Below, in pieces: positions 9,157 to 21,093 of a stretch of DNA of 64,000 nucleotides. The stretch comes from Xanthomonas sp. SI (GTDB lineage: Bacteria; Pseudomonadota; Gammaproteobacteria; Xanthomonadales; Xanthomonadaceae), in NCBI RefSeq assembly GCF_014236855.1, contig NZ_CP051261.1:4650001-4714000 (forward strand). The letters are read 5' to 3'. A program made the position numbers and the translations under genes. Position 1 is the stretch's first letter, and each line of letters opens with the position of its first letter. The notes under the pieces were generated by a model that was not told where the DNA came from, ran no database searches, and saw nothing but the letters and a program-made list of their open reading frames with translations.

Positions 9157-9166
9157 GCGCCGCCGC

Positions 9167-9649
9167 TCAGCCGGCCGCGAACCTGGCCAGCGCCTCGCCC
9201 TGCAGGCGGTATACGGTCCACTCGTCCTGCGCCTGCGCGCCGGCGGCCTGGTAGAACTCGATCGCCGGCTGGTTCCAGTCCAGCACCGACCATTCGAAAC
9301 GGCCGCAGCCCTCGGCCAGCGCCTGCCGGGCCAGATGCCGCAGCAAGGCCTTGCCGGCGCCGCTGCCGCGGTGTTCCGGGGCCACATACAGGTCTTCCAG
9401 GTACAAGCCGTTGCGGCCGAGCCAGGTCGAGTAGTTGTAGAAGTACACCGCATAGCCGATCGGCTGCGCGTCGGCCTCGCAGATCAGCGCATGCGCGGTG
9501 GCGCCGGGGCCGAACAGGCTGGCGCGCAGGCCGGCCTCGTCGGTCTGCACCGCGTCCTCGGCGCGCTCGTAGCGGGCCAGGTCGCGGATCAGGCGCAGGA
9601 TCAGCGCGGCATCGTCGGCGGTGGCCGGGCGGATCTGCAGCGCGGCCAT
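9167..9649 (-). CDS. GNAT-family N-acetyltransferase (SAT1-like)
   Basis: A 160-residue acetyl-CoA-dependent acetyltransferase. The N-terminal IRPATADDAALILRLI strand-helix, the acetyl-CoA loop VAPEHRGSGAGKALL (motif A, R/Q-x-x-G-x-G/A) and the C-terminal WNQPAIEFYQAAGA motif B are all visible. The YLEDLYV segment and the tyrosines of AVYFYNYSTWLGR resemble the spermidine/spermine (SAT1) or thialysine acetyltransferase subgroup, but substrate specificity cannot be assigned. The start is one base from the rpe stop codon, so it is co-transcribed downstream of rpe. Confidence 0.9.
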   Translation of the reverse strand: MAALQIRPATADDAALILRLIRDLARYERAEDAVQTDEAGLRASLFGPGATAHALICEADAQPIGYAVYFYNYSTWLGRNGLYLEDLYVAPEHRGSGAGKALLRHLARQALAEGCGRFEWSVLDWNQPAIEFYQAAGAQAQDEWTVYRLQGEALARFAAG

Positions 9650-9650
9650 C

Positions 9651-10319
9651 TCAGCGCGCCGCCACCGCAGCCCGCATCTGCGCGATCACCGCGGCATAGT
9701 CGGGCGCGTTGAAGATGGCCGAGCCGGCGACGAAGGTGTCGGCACCGGCGGCGGCGATCGCGGCGATGTTGTCGGGCTTGACCCCGCCGTCGATCTCCAG
9801 CCGGATCGGCTTGCCGCTGGCGTCGATCCTGGCGCGGATCGCGCGCAGCTTGTCCAGCGCCGACGGGATGAAGGCCTGCCCGCCGAAGCCCGGATTGACC
9901 GACATCACCAGCACCAGGTCCAGGTCGTCGAGCACCCAGTCGAGGATGTCCACCGGCGTGGCCGGGTTGAGCACCAGCCCGGCCTTGCAGCCGTGCGACT
10001 TGATCAGCTGGATCGTGCGGTGCACGTGGCGGCTGGCCTCGGGGTGGAAGCTGATGAGGCTGGCGCCGGCCTCGGCGAAATCCGGGATCAGCCGGTCCAC
10101 CGGCTCGACCATCAGGTGCACGTCGATCGGCGCGGTGACGCCGTGCTTGCGCAGCGCCTGGCACACCATCGGGCCGATGGTCAGGTTCGGCACGTAATGG
10201 TTGTCCATCACGTCGAAATGGATCCAGTCGGCGCCGGCCTTGAGGACGTTGTCCACTTCCTCGCCGAGGCGGGCGAAATCGGCGGAAAGGATGGACGGGG
10301 AGATGATGCAATCGGACAT
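9651..10319 (-). CDS. rpe: Ribulose-phosphate 3-epimerase
   Basis: Interconverts ribulose-5-phosphate and xylulose-5-phosphate in the pentose phosphate pathway. The 222-residue TIM barrel carries the metal and catalytic motifs [33 protein letters not shown] and [10 protein letters not shown] in order. The start ATG of [11 protein letters not shown] was chosen because it matches the family N-terminus; an in-frame extension runs back into the J-domain gene. The DnaJ-like gene lies 10 bp upstream and the GNAT gene immediately downstream, giving a three-gene operon. Confidence 0.96.
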   Translation of the reverse strand: MSDCIISPSILSADFARLGEEVDNVLKAGADWIHFDVMDNHYVPNLTIGPMVCQALRKHGVTAPIDVHLMVEPVDRLIPDFAEAGASLISFHPEASRHVHRTIQLIKSHGCKAGLVLNPATPVDILDWVLDDLDLVLVMSVNPGFGGQAFIPSALDKLRAIRARIDASGKPIRLEIDGGVKPDNIAAIAAAGADTFVAGSAIFNAPDYAAVIAQMRAAVAAR

Positions 10320-10329
10320 GGCGAAGGTC

Positions 10330-10662
10330 TCAGCGCTTGCGCAGGGTGCGGATACGGTCGTAGGCGGTGTTGAGCTGGCTGGCCTTCTTCTCGGCCCGCG
10401 CACGCAGCTCCGGGCTGGCGCCGGCGACCTTGTCGGGGTGGTACTGGGAGATCAGCCGGCGGTAGGCCAGTTCGATCTCGGCGTCGGTGGCGTCGCGGCG
10501 CACGCCCAGTTCGCGGTAGGGGTCGTCGCGCTGGCCGAGCTTGAACCAGTCAGCATCGAAGGCGTGCCCGACCAGCAGCCCCAGCACCGCGCCGAACACC
10601 GGATTGGGCCGGAACAGCAGCGCCCCGGCGATGGCGCCGAGCAGTTTTCCGTACCAGTGCAT
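10330..10662 (-). CDS. Miniature DjlA-like membrane J-domain protein
   Basis: A 110-residue protein with the N-terminal hydrophobic glycine-patterned membrane segment of DjlA ([16 protein letters not shown]... [11 protein letters not shown]) joined almost directly to a C-terminal J domain with the essential HPD ([11 protein letters not shown]) and the DjlA-like helix ending [13 protein letters not shown]. coli DjlA has a TerB-like domain of well over 100 residues between these two parts; here it is absent. It should be an inner-membrane co-chaperone that stimulates DnaK ATPase. It lies 10 bp upstream of rpe in an operon. Confidence 0.88.
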   Translation of the reverse strand: MHWYGKLLGAIAGALLFRPNPVFGAVLGLLVGHAFDADWFKLGQRDDPYRELGVRRDATDAEIELAYRRLISQYHPDKVAGASPELRARAEKKASQLNTAYDRIRTLRKR

Positions 10663-10725
10663 GGGCGAGGGCGGGCTCGGCGGACAAGGCCTCGCATTTT
10701 ACGGCACAGCGGGGCTTTCCGGCCG

Positions 10726-10731
10726 TACACT
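10726..10731 (+). promoter_or_regulatory. Candidate -10 element for purC
   Basis: TACACT lies about 75 bases upstream of purC in the 137-bp gap between divergent genes; the same hexamer occurs before mrpA. No convincing -35 is visible, so this is tentative. Confidence 0.3.
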
Positions 10732-10805
10732 ACGCGGCCCGCTGTCGAGCCGCGGGCCCGCCGGGTCCCGGGACAGCCGCCATTGCGAAGTCCGTAGGAG
10801 TGCCT

Positions 10806-11732
10806 GTGTCCACCACGCTGTTGCAATCCGATCTGCCCGGCCTGCCGTTGCGTCACCGGGGCAAGGTCCGCGACGTATTCGATATTCCCCGCGACCGCCT
10901 GCCTGCCGACGCCCCGCCCGGGGACTACCTGCTGATGGTCGCCACCGACCGCCTGTCCGCGTTCGACGTGGTGCTGCCCGACCCGATTCCCGGCAAGGGC
11001 GAGATGCTGTGCCAGGTTTCCAACTTCTGGTTCAAGAAGACCGAGCACCTGATGCCCAACCACCTGACCGGCATCGACGTGGCCGCGGTGTTGCCCGCCG
11101 GCGTGGACGCGGCGCTGTACGCCCGGCGCGCGGTGGTGACCAAGAAGCTCAAGCCGGTGCCGGTGGAAGCGATCGCCCGCGGCTACCTGATCGGCAGCGG
11201 CTGGAAGGACTACCAGCGCACCGGCAAGGTCAGCGGCATCGAGCTGCCCGACGGCCTGCGCCAGGCCGAGAAACTGGCCGAGCCGATCTTCACCCCTTCG
11301 ACCAAGGCCGCGGTCGGCGACCACGACGAGAACATCGACTTCGACGCGATGGTCAAGACCGTCGGCGCCGAACTGGCCGAGCGCGTGCGCGACGCCACCC
11401 TGCGCATCTACCGCTTCGCCGCCGACTTCGCCGCCGAATGCGGCATCCTGCTGGCCGACACCAAGTTCGAATTCGGCACCGACGCCGACGGTCGCCTGTA
11501 CATCATGGACGAGATACTGACCCCGGATTCCTCGCGCTACTGGCCGGCCGACGAGTACCAAGTGGGCACCAGCCCGCCGAGCTACGACAAGCAGTTCGTG
11601 CGCGACTACCTGGAGACGCTGGACTGGGGCAAGACCGCGCCCGGCCCCAGCCTGCCGCAGGACGTGATCGACCGCACCCGCGCCAAATACGCCGAAGCGC
11701 TGCAGCGGCTGGCGGGGATTTCGATCGACTGA
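10806..11732 (+). CDS. purC: Phosphoribosylaminoimidazole-succinocarboxamide synthase
   Basis: SAICAR synthetase, ATP-dependent ligation of aspartate to CAIR in purine synthesis. The 308-residue product (long, yeast-like class) contains [11 protein letters not shown] near the N-terminus, the [20 protein letters not shown] block, the [17 protein letters not shown] motif and [10 protein letters not shown] with the metal-binding acidic residues. I favour the GTG giving [16 protein letters not shown], with GTAGGAG five bases upstream; a second GTG two codons earlier overlaps that Shine-Dalgarno. It is transcribed alone, divergently from the J-domain/rpe operon. Confidence 0.96.
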   Translation: MSTTLLQSDLPGLPLRHRGKVRDVFDIPRDRLPADAPPGDYLLMVATDRLSAFDVVLPDPIPGKGEMLCQVSNFWFKKTEHLMPNHLTGIDVAAVLPAGVDAALYARRAVVTKKLKPVPVEAIARGYLIGSGWKDYQRTGKVSGIELPDGLRQAEKLAEPIFTPSTKAAVGDHDENIDFDAMVKTVGAELAERVRDATLRIYRFAADFAAECGILLADTKFEFGTDADGRLYIMDEILTPDSSRYWPADEYQVGTSPPSYDKQFVRDYLETLDWGKTAPGPSLPQDVIDRTRAKYAEALQRLAGISID

Positions 11733-12064
11733 CGATCCAGCGGACGCGCAGGAACGGTGGGGCCTGGCGTTTCCTGCAGGCCCTCCCGGACGTGCACCCG
11801 TACGCGCACTACCGGGCGCAGCCTGCAGCCCGCTCTGGTGCATGCAACCTGCACGCTCGCCGTGCAGGCGCGGTCCATCCCGCAGAGGCCGCCATGACGC
11901 CGTGCGCTCTGCTTCATTCTCGCGTACTGCACGGCCTGGCGGCCGCCGGCGCATGCTGATGCCGGGCGCATGCGCCGCAGACGATCACGCTGCGCCGGCG
12001 CGCCACGTGCAGCGATACACCGGCCAGCGCCCAGAGCGCACGGCACCCTGACTGCCGCGGCGCC
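11733..12064. other. Gap between convergent purC and MFS genes
   Basis: No gene is convincing here. The only structure I see is a short hairpin CCTGCACG-CTCGC-CGTGCAGG at 11848-11868 without a T-tract, which could help define the purC 3' end. Confidence 0.5.
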
Positions 12065-13321
12065 TCAGCCTGCGGCGGCTCGCGGCAAGCTCGACTCGCG
12101 CTGCATGTCGCGCTGCAGCCCGCGGAGCAGGAACCAGGCGACCAGGGACACCGCCACCACTACATAGCCGACGACCTCGAAGTGCTGCAGCCTGCCGTCG
12201 GCGCCGATGCTGACGATGTGCCCGGCGATCAGCGATGCCAGGCCGCCGGACAGTTGCTGCACGGAGGCGCCGATGGCGTTGAAGGCGCCGCGCTGCGCCA
12301 CCGACGGCACCGAGGCGGCCAGCGCCTGGAACGGGATCATGCGCGAGAAGATCGCTGCGAACAGCAGCACGTTGACCACGATCAGCAGCGGCAGCGACGC
12401 CCGCACCAGGTGGGTGTAGACCAGCACCATGACGATCGAGGCGAGCGTGCCGAAGGTGAACACGCGCAGGATGCCGAAGCTGTCGGTCGCGCGGCCGATC
12501 ATCGGGCCGAACACGATCGCGCACAGTCCGGTGATCAGGTAGATGGTGGGCAGGCTGTGCAGGTCGATGCCGAGGTTGCCGACGATGAAGGCGCTGCCGA
12601 ACGGCATCAGCATGAAGCCGCCGATGCTCAACAGCGCGGTCGCCGCGAACGCGGGCAGGTGCCGCGGCACGGCGAAGGTGTGCAGCAGGTGCCGCCATGC
12701 GCCGTGTTCGCGCGGCGCATGCAGGTGCTCGGTGACCGGCTGCAGCCGCCAGGCCACGACCAGGCCGGCGAGCAGGCCGAGCCCGGCCATCGCCAGGAAC
12801 GGCGCATGCCAGTCCCAGCGGTTGGACAGGGACAGGCCGATGGGGATGCCCAGCACCTGGCTGGCCGCGAAGGCGGTCTGGATCAAGCCCATCACCCGCC
12901 CGCGCTGCTGCGCGGGGAACAGGTCGGCGGCGATGGCCAGCACCACCGAGCCGATCACGCCGCCGAACAGGCCGGTGACGATGCGCGCCAGCAGCAGGCT
13001 GTGGAAGCTCTGCGCCAGGCCGCACCACGCGGTGCCGACGATGAAGCCGGCGTAGAAGAACAGCAGGATCCTCTTGCGGTCGAAGCGGTCGGCGAAGCCG
13101 GCGGTCAGCAGTCCGGAAATGGCGGCGCTGAACGCATACGCGGAGACCACCAGCCCGAACTGGGCCGGGCCGATGCGCAGCGCCGGCATGATCGTCGCGC
13201 CCAGCGGCGACATCAGCATGAAGTCGAGTATGACGGCGAACTGCAGGAACGCCAGCATGCCCGCCACCGCCTTCTGGTAGCCGCTGAAGCCCGGCGGGGA
13301 CGCCGCGGCCGCCGCGCTCAT
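12065..13321 (-). CDS. MFS transporter
   Basis: A 418-residue major facilitator superfamily permease with twelve hydrophobic segments. The motif A loop between TM2 and TM3 (GFADRFDRKRILL) marks it as a 12-TM proton-coupled antiporter-like protein related to multidrug/arabinose efflux permeases. The substrate is unknown. The ATG overlaps the ferredoxin stop as ATGA, so it is the last gene of a sigma factor / small membrane protein / ferredoxin / MFS operon. Its C-terminal tail is short and polar. Confidence 0.88.
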   Translation of the reverse strand: MSAAAAASPPGFSGYQKAVAGMLAFLQFAVILDFMLMSPLGATIMPALRIGPAQFGLVVSAYAFSAAISGLLTAGFADRFDRKRILLFFYAGFIVGTAWCGLAQSFHSLLLARIVTGLFGGVIGSVVLAIAADLFPAQQRGRVMGLIQTAFAASQVLGIPIGLSLSNRWDWHAPFLAMAGLGLLAGLVVAWRLQPVTEHLHAPREHGAWRHLLHTFAVPRHLPAFAATALLSIGGFMLMPFGSAFIVGNLGIDLHSLPTIYLITGLCAIVFGPMIGRATDSFGILRVFTFGTLASIVMVLVYTHLVRASLPLLIVVNVLLFAAIFSRMIPFQALAASVPSVAQRGAFNAIGASVQQLSGGLASLIAGHIVSIGADGRLQHFEVVGYVVVAVSLVAWFLLRGLQRDMQRESSLPRAAAG

Positions 13322-13626
13322 GCCGGCACCCCGCGGCGCAGCGTGATCGCCTGCTCCGGGCAGGCGGCCACGCACAGGCCACAGCCACGGCAGGCGTCGG
13401 CGTTCGGCGCATAGGCCACGCGCATGCCGTGCACGCGCAGCTTGAACCGGTGCAACAGGCCCAGGCGGCGATAGTCGGGCGCGTCGATGCGGCGCAGTTC
13501 GAACACCTGCTCCGGGCACACCGCGACGCACTCGCCCTTGCCCTCGCAGCGCGCCAAGTCGACGCTCGGCCGCACCGCACCCGGCGCCTGCCGGCACACC
13601 GTCATCGCATCGTGCAGTGGCTTCAC
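13318..13626 (-). CDS. Two-cluster ferredoxin, seven-cysteine type
   Basis: A 102-residue ferredoxin-like protein. The second cluster motif is complete (CRGCGLCVAACPEQ, C-x2-C-x2-C-x3-CP). The first reads CEGKGECVAVCPEQ, that is C-x5-C-x3-CP, with the second cysteine position occupied by Lys. This is the pattern of [3Fe-4S][4Fe-4S] proteins. A 35-residue Arg/His/Tyr-rich insert separates the two. The start is a GTG overlapping the upstream stop as GTGA; an ATG seven codons later is possible. Its coupling to an MFS gene and a sigma factor suggests a redox-linked transport or detoxification operon. Confidence 0.82.
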   Translation of the reverse strand: MKPLHDAMTVCRQAPGAVRPSVDLARCEGKGECVAVCPEQVFELRRIDAPDYRRLGLLHRFKLRVHGMRVAYAPNADACRGCGLCVAACPEQAITLRRGVPA

Positions 13627-13931
13627 TGGCGTTCGCCCCGGTGCCGGCGGCGGTGCATGGCGTGCTTGAACTGCTCGCGCTCTTCCGGCGTCATCGCCTG
13701 CCATTTCTCCCAATGGCGGTGCCTGTGCCAGCCACCGTGCCCGCGGAATCCGCCGAACAGAATGCGGCTGAGCACCAATAATCCCAGCGCATGCGGATAG
13801 TCGATCGGGTTCGCGCCACTCACTGCCAATGGCACGACCGCATTCCACAGCAGCATGACCACCGCGCCGAGGACGGCCAGCGCCGCCAGCACGAACACCG
13901 CCTTGCCCAGATATCTCGCTTTGAATGCCAT
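13623..13931 (-). CDS. Small membrane protein, possible sigma-factor partner
   Basis: A 102-residue protein with two N-terminal membrane segments (about residues 10-33 and 46-60) and a basic His/Arg-rich cytosolic or periplasmic tail containing HGGWHRHRHWEKW and MTPEEREQFKHAM. The MTPEER helix resembles those in Spy/CnrR-type metal or stress-sensing proteins, but the match is short. It starts 13 bp after the sigma-factor stop and overlaps the ferredoxin start, so it is positioned where anti-sigma factors usually lie. I do not recognise a defined family, and an anti-sigma role is inference from context. Confidence 0.75.
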   Translation of the reverse strand: MAFKARYLGKAVFVLAALAVLGAVVMLLWNAVVPLAVSGANPIDYPHALGLLVLSRILFGGFRGHGGWHRHRHWEKWQAMTPEEREQFKHAMHRRRHRGERQ

Positions 13932-13944
13932 CTTGTTCACTCCT

Positions 13945-14526
13945 TCAGAATTCGAGTTCGTCGTAAGCCGTTTGCAGGCGCGCGCGCAGGTACAGCACGG
14001 CGTAGCGCTTGCGCGCCAACAAGGTGTTGATCGCGACGCCGCTGTCGGCGGCCATCTGCTTGAAACTGCGGCCCTCGAATTCGTGGGCCACGAATACCTC
14101 GCTCTGGTTTTCCGGCAATTCGTCCAGCGCCTGCTGCAAGGCCAGCAGCAAGCGCGTGCGCGCATAGGCGGCGTCCGGCCCGCCGCCAGGCGCCGGCAGC
14201 GCCAGATCCAGGCGCAGCGTGTCGTCGTCGTCGGCAACGTCGGCGCCCTCGTCGAGATGTCTGTCCGGCGGCTGCGCCTGGCGCTTGCGGAAGCGGTCGA
14301 TGATGCGGTTGCGCGCGACCTGGAACAGCCAGGCGCTGGCCTGCTCGATCGGCGCGGGAAGCCGGTAGGCCTGCACGAACTCGGAGAGCACGTCCTGCAG
14401 GATGTCCTCGGCCTCGGCGCGGTCGAGCACGCGGCGGCGGATGAAGTTGCCGAGCCTGGAGCGCTCGTGCAGGACCGTCGCGGCGATGGCGCGGTCGGTC
14501 TCGGGCGCTGGATTCGATGGGCTCAT
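13945..14526 (-). CDS. ECF-type RNA polymerase sigma factor
   Basis: A 193-residue sigma70-family protein of the extracytoplasmic-function class. Region 2 is visible as EAEDILQDVLSEFV followed by ASAWLFQVARNRIIDRFRKR. Region 4 is LDELPENQSEVFVAHEFEG followed by the recognition helix SGVAINTLLARKRYAVL. There is no region 3 and an acidic linker lies between. The start is the ATG of MSPSNPAPETD. It heads a tightly packed operon with a two-TM protein, a ferredoxin and an MFS transporter. ECF factors commonly transcribe their own operon; which signal is sensed is unknown. Confidence 0.9.
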   Translation of the reverse strand: MSPSNPAPETDRAIAATVLHERSRLGNFIRRRVLDRAEAEDILQDVLSEFVQAYRLPAPIEQASAWLFQVARNRIIDRFRKRQAQPPDRHLDEGADVADDDDTLRLDLALPAPGGGPDAAYARTRLLLALQQALDELPENQSEVFVAHEFEGRSFKQMAADSGVAINTLLARKRYAVLYLRARLQTAYDELEF

Positions 14527-14722
14527 GCTGTTGCAGACGTGACAGCGCGGTCGATATTGTGCCGACGACGGGCTTTTTTTGCGCTGTGCCGACTCGACCG
14601 CCGCACGATGGCACGACGGAGGCCAACAGACACGGCCCAGGCAAGCGCCTGCTCCGGCGCGGCCGCTGTCTCCGCATCGCCACGCCGATGGCGCTATCCT
14701 GGCCCGACTCCTGGGAGGGACG

Positions 14723-15205
14723 ATGGATACCACCGCCTACGCGCGCCCGATCGACCGCTATTTCGCCAGCTATTCCGACGATCACCGCAACGTCGCCAAC
14801 CAGCGCATCCATGTGCTGGCGGTACCGGCGATCCTGTGGTCGGTGGTGGCGCTGCTGTGGTGCATCCCGGTCGGCGGCAGCTTGTTCCAGAGCGGGCTGT
14901 GGGCGGCACTGGGCATGTTCGCGGCGTGGATGTTCTACAACCGGCTGTCGCGGCCGCTGGGCTACGGCATGCTGGCCGCGTTCTTCTTCTGCGGTTGCCT
15001 GTGCCGGCTGCTGGAGGCGCGTCTGGGCCTGCACGGCCTGCTGTGGCTGGCCATCGGCGTGTTCGTGGCGGCCTGGATCACGCAGTTCGTCGGGCACAAG
15101 CTGGAAGGCCACAAACCCAGCTTCCTGACCGACTTGGTGTACCTGCTGATCGGGCCGGCCTGGGTGCTGGCCAAGCTCTATCGGCGCATGGGCTGGCGCT
15201 ACTGA
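14723..15205 (+). CDS. Mpo1-like (DUF962) membrane protein
   Basis: A 160-residue protein of the DUF962/YGL010w family. Yeast Mpo1 is an Fe(II)-dependent dioxygenase that alpha-oxidises 2-hydroxypalmitate. Four or five membrane segments are evident, and the family histidines are present in NQRIHVLAVP and QFVGHKLEGHKPSF. The start has a strong GGGAGGGAC Shine-Dalgarno. The bacterial function has not been settled in general. It is monocistronic and divergent from the sigma-factor operon. Confidence 0.85.
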   Translation: MDTTAYARPIDRYFASYSDDHRNVANQRIHVLAVPAILWSVVALLWCIPVGGSLFQSGLWAALGMFAAWMFYNRLSRPLGYGMLAAFFFCGCLCRLLEARLGLHGLLWLAIGVFVAAWITQFVGHKLEGHKPSFLTDLVYLLIGPAWVLAKLYRRMGWRY

Positions 15206-15233
15206 ACCTGCCGCCGGGCCTGCCGCCTGCGCC

Positions 15234-16157
15234 TCAGCGCGGCTCGCCCAGCATCGCCGCATCCGGGGCGAAGGCGCGCGGCGCGTAGCCGAAATCGCGC
15301 TGCGCCGGCGTCAGATCGAACACCAGGTCCTCGCCCATGCGCTGCAGAGCGGCACGGTTCATGCCGCGCAGACGGCCGCCGGCATGGGCGATGCGCAGGG
15401 CCAGCGCGAACAGGGCGTGCGGCAGCGACAGCAGCCGCGCCGGCGGCTGCAGCGCGGCCAGCACCCGCCGCACCATCTCGCGGTAGCTGAGCACTTCGCC
15501 GCCGCCCAGCGCATAGCTGCGGCCATGCGTGGCCGGATGCGCCAGCACCGCCAGCGCCGCATCGGCCAGGTCCTGCACATGCACCGGCTGGCGCAGGCCG
15601 CGCGCGCTGCGCGGCAGCACGAACCAGCCGCTGCGCCGCGCCAGCGTGGCGATCGCGCTCAGCGTGCGGTCGCGGCCGGCGCCGTAGACGAGCGTCGGGC
15701 GCAGCACGGTCACCGCGGCGCCGCGTTCGGCCGCAGCCGCGAACAGGACCGCCTCGGCCTCGCGCAGGCGCCGGGCGACGTCGCGTTCGGCGGCGTCCAG
15801 CGAATCGCGCTTGACCTCCAGGCTGGTGGAACCGAACGCGACCACGCGCGAAGCGCGCAACGGCGTGCGCCGGTACCAGTCGGCGAACGCATCCAGCGGG
15901 CCGCAGCTGAAGATCGCCTCGGCCTGCACCGGCGGCGCCTGCAGCTGGCTCAATTCGCCCGGGTGCCAGTGCAGGCCGTCGCGCGGCGCTTGCGGCGTGC
16001 GCGAGAACGCATGCACCTGCCAGCCGGCGGCGAGCAGACCGTGCAGCAGGCGCTCGCCGATCTGGCCGCTGCCGCCGAACAGCAGCGCCACGCGCGCTCC
16101 CGCGGTGGGCGTAGGCGTCGTGGCGGCGGCAGCGGTGACAGGAGGCGCATCGGTCAT
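15234..16157 (-). CDS. NAD(P)-dependent epimerase/dehydratase family protein
   Basis: A 307-residue extended-SDR-like protein. The Rossmann glycine motif is FGGSGQIGERLL near residue 28, preceded by an Ala/Thr/Pro-rich leader. RPTLVYGAGRDRT and PVHVQDLADAALAVL are typical of atypical SDR or UDP-sugar epimerase relatives. A YxxxK pair is not obvious: the catalytic region reads STSLEVKRDSLDAAER. It may therefore be an atypical SDR with altered or no dehydrogenase activity. The start is the ATG of MTDAPPVT. The substrate is unknown. Confidence 0.82.
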   Translation of the reverse strand: MTDAPPVTAAAATTPTPTAGARVALLFGGSGQIGERLLHGLLAAGWQVHAFSRTPQAPRDGLHWHPGELSQLQAPPVQAEAIFSCGPLDAFADWYRRTPLRASRVVAFGSTSLEVKRDSLDAAERDVARRLREAEAVLFAAAAERGAAVTVLRPTLVYGAGRDRTLSAIATLARRSGWFVLPRSARGLRQPVHVQDLADAALAVLAHPATHGRSYALGGGEVLSYREMVRRVLAALQPPARLLSLPHALFALALRIAHAGGRLRGMNRAALQRMGEDLVFDLTPAQRDFGYAPRAFAPDAAMLGEPR

Positions 16158-16342
16158 CGCGCAAGCATAGCGAGCGCACGCCGCCACGCCCAATCCCGCG
16201 GCCGCCGCGCGCTCGCAAGCGCCTCACCCGGCCTGCGCTATCGTGCAGCGATGACCTTGCATGCGCCGACCACCATCGCAGGCCAGCGCCGGGAAGCGCC
16301 TGTTACACTCGGGCACCTGCTCGCGAATCTCGTATTCCCTGC

Positions 16343-19173
<2,831 letters not shown>

Positions 19174-19174
<1 letters not shown>

Positions 19175-19533
19175 TGGAACTGGCATTGGCGAGCGCGATC
19201 GGCGTGCTGACCGCGGTCGGCGTGTACCTGCTGCTGCGCGCGCGCAGCTTCGACGTGATCCTGGGCATGACCGTGCTGTCCTACGCCACCAACCTGCTGA
19301 TCTTCGCCGGCGGACGGCTGGTGCAGGGCAAGGCGCCGGTACTGCGCGAGGGCGTCGCGCCGACCCTGGCCGACTACACCGACCCGCTGCCGCAGGCGCT
19401 GGTGCTGACCGCGATCGTGATCGCCTTCGCGATGACCGCGGTCAGCATCGTGCTGGCGATGCGCAGCCGCGGCGACAACCGTAGCGACCACGTCGATGCG
19501 CGCGTCGATCACGACGGCGACAGCGCGCTATGA
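19174..19533 (+). CDS. mrpC: Mrp antiporter subunit C
   Basis: A 119-residue NuoK-like subunit with three membrane segments. GVYLLLRARSFDVILGMTVLSYATNLL and DPLPQALVLTAIVIAFAMTA are the conserved MrpC helices. Its ATG shares one base with the mrpA stop, and its own stop overlaps mrpD by four bases (ATGA). The soluble C-terminal tail is short and charged. Confidence 0.95.
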
Positions 19534-21092
19534 ACCATCTGGTGATCCTGCCGATCCTGATCCCGCTGCTCGGTGCGGCCCTGTCGCTGTTTGTGGAGCA
19601 CCGCCGCTACGGGCGCCACGTGCGCCGCGCGGTGGCCTGGACCGCGATGGCGGCGCTGGCCGCGGCGGTGATCGCGCTGTTCGTGCGCGCCGGCGACGGC
19701 CAAGTGCAGGTCTACCTGCTCGGCGACTGGCCGTCGCGGCTGGGCATCGCGCTGATGGCCGACCGCCTGTCGGCGTGGATGCTGTTGACCACCACCCTGC
19801 TCGCCGCGGCCTGCCTGCTGCACGCCTGCGCCGGCTGGGACCGGCGCGCGCCGCACTTCCATGCGCTGTTCCAGTTCCAGCTGGTCGGGCTCAACGGCGC
19901 GTTCCTGACCGGCGACGTGTTCAACCTGTTCGTGTTCTTCGAGGTGATGCTGATCGCCTCCTACGGCCTGCTGCTCAGCGGCGGGCGCGGCCTGCGCCTG
20001 CGCGTGGGCTTCCACTACGTGGTGTTCAACGTCACCTCCTCCACGTTGTTCCTGATCGCCCTGGGTCTGCTGTACGCGCTGCTCGGCTCGTTGAACATGG
20101 CCGAGCTGTCGCAGCGCATCGCGCAGGCGCCGCCGGAGAACCTGCGCCTGATCAAGGCCACCTTTGGCCTGTTGCTGCTGGTGTTCTGCGCCAAGGCCGC
20201 GCTGCTGCCGCTGTACCTGTGGCTGCCGGAAACCTATGCGCGCGCGCCGGCGCCGGTGGCGGCGCTGTTCGTGATCATGACCAAGGTCGGGCTGTACGCG
20301 GTGCTGCGGGTGAGCACGCTGATCCTCGGCAACCAGGCGCAGGCATTGGACGGCTACGGCCGCGCATGGCTGCTGTGGCTGGGCATCGGCACGCTGCTGC
20401 TGGCCGCGCTCGGAGTGCTGGCCGCGGTGCGCCTGCGGGTGCTGGTTGGCTACCTGGTGATCGTGTCGGCGGCGACGCTGTTCATCGCCTTCGCGCTGGA
20501 CGCGCCGGGCACGCTCGGGGCTGGCCTGTACTACCTGGCGCACAGCAGCTTCGTCGCCGCGGCGCTGTTCCTGATTGCAGACCTGATCCGGCGCCGCCGC
20601 GGCGACGCCAGCGACCGCAAGGAAGTGATCGCGCCGCTGCCGGGCAAGACAGTGCCCGGCGTGCTGTTCCTGATCGCCGCGGTGTCGGTGGCGGGGTTGC
20701 CGCCGCTGTCCGGGTTCCTGGCCAAGGTCGCGATCCTCAGTGCCACGCCCGCGGCCAACGCCGGCCCGGTGTGGGCCGCGGTGCTGCTCAGCAGCCTGAT
20801 GGTGATCATGGGCCTGACCCGCGCCGGCGTACGCCTGTTCTGGCGCGTGCCGGGCGACCAGCACATAGACGACGACGGCATCGAACAATCGCCGCCGCCA
20901 CAGCCGCGCAAGGCACGCGCACGACCGCTGGAAACCGCGGCGACGCTGCTGCTGCTCGGCTACGGCGTGGCGATGACCATCGCCGCCGGGCCGATGCTGC
21001 GCTATACCGAGGCCGCCGCCGCGCAGTTGCTGCGTCCGGCCGATTACGCCACCCAGCTGCGCGCCGTCGCGCCAGCGCTGCGGGAGCCCTGA
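19530..21092 (+). CDS. mrpD: Mrp antiporter subunit D
   Basis: A 520-residue antiporter-like subunit homologous to NuoM/NuoN, with about fourteen membrane helices. FNLFVFFEVMLIASYGLLL contains the conserved glutamate of TM5. KAALLPLYLWLPETYARAPAPVAALF holds the conserved lysine and the discontinuous-helix proline. VSVAGLPPLSGFLAK marks the later module. It is ATGA-coupled to mrpC, and mrpE follows after one base. Confidence 0.95.
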   Translation: MNHLVILPILIPLLGAALSLFVEHRRYGRHVRRAVAWTAMAALAAAVIALFVRAGDGQVQVYLLGDWPSRLGIALMADRLSAWMLLTTTLLAAACLLHACAGWDRRAPHFHALFQFQLVGLNGAFLTGDVFNLFVFFEVMLIASYGLLLSGGRGLRLRVGFHYVVFNVTSSTLFLIALGLLYALLGSLNMAELSQRIAQAPPENLRLIKATFGLLLLVFCAKAALLPLYLWLPETYARAPAPVAALFVIMTKVGLYAVLRVSTLILGNQAQALDGYGRAWLLWLGIGTLLLAALGVLAAVRLRVLVGYLVIVSAATLFIAFALDAPGTLGAGLYYLAHSSFVAAALFLIADLIRRRRGDASDRKEVIAPLPGKTVPGVLFLIAAVSVAGLPPLSGFLAKVAILSATPAANAGPVWAAVLLSSLMVIMGLTRAGVRLFWRVPGDQHIDDDGIEQSPPPQPRKARARPLETAATLLLLGYGVAMTIAAGPMLRYTEAAAAQLLRPADYATQLRAVAPALREP

Positions 21093-21093
21093 C

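Noticed and set aside
14558..14600. T-rich run GGGCTTTTTTTGCGC as a terminator near the sigma-factor start
   Set aside because: The preceding stem is only three base pairs, too weak to call.
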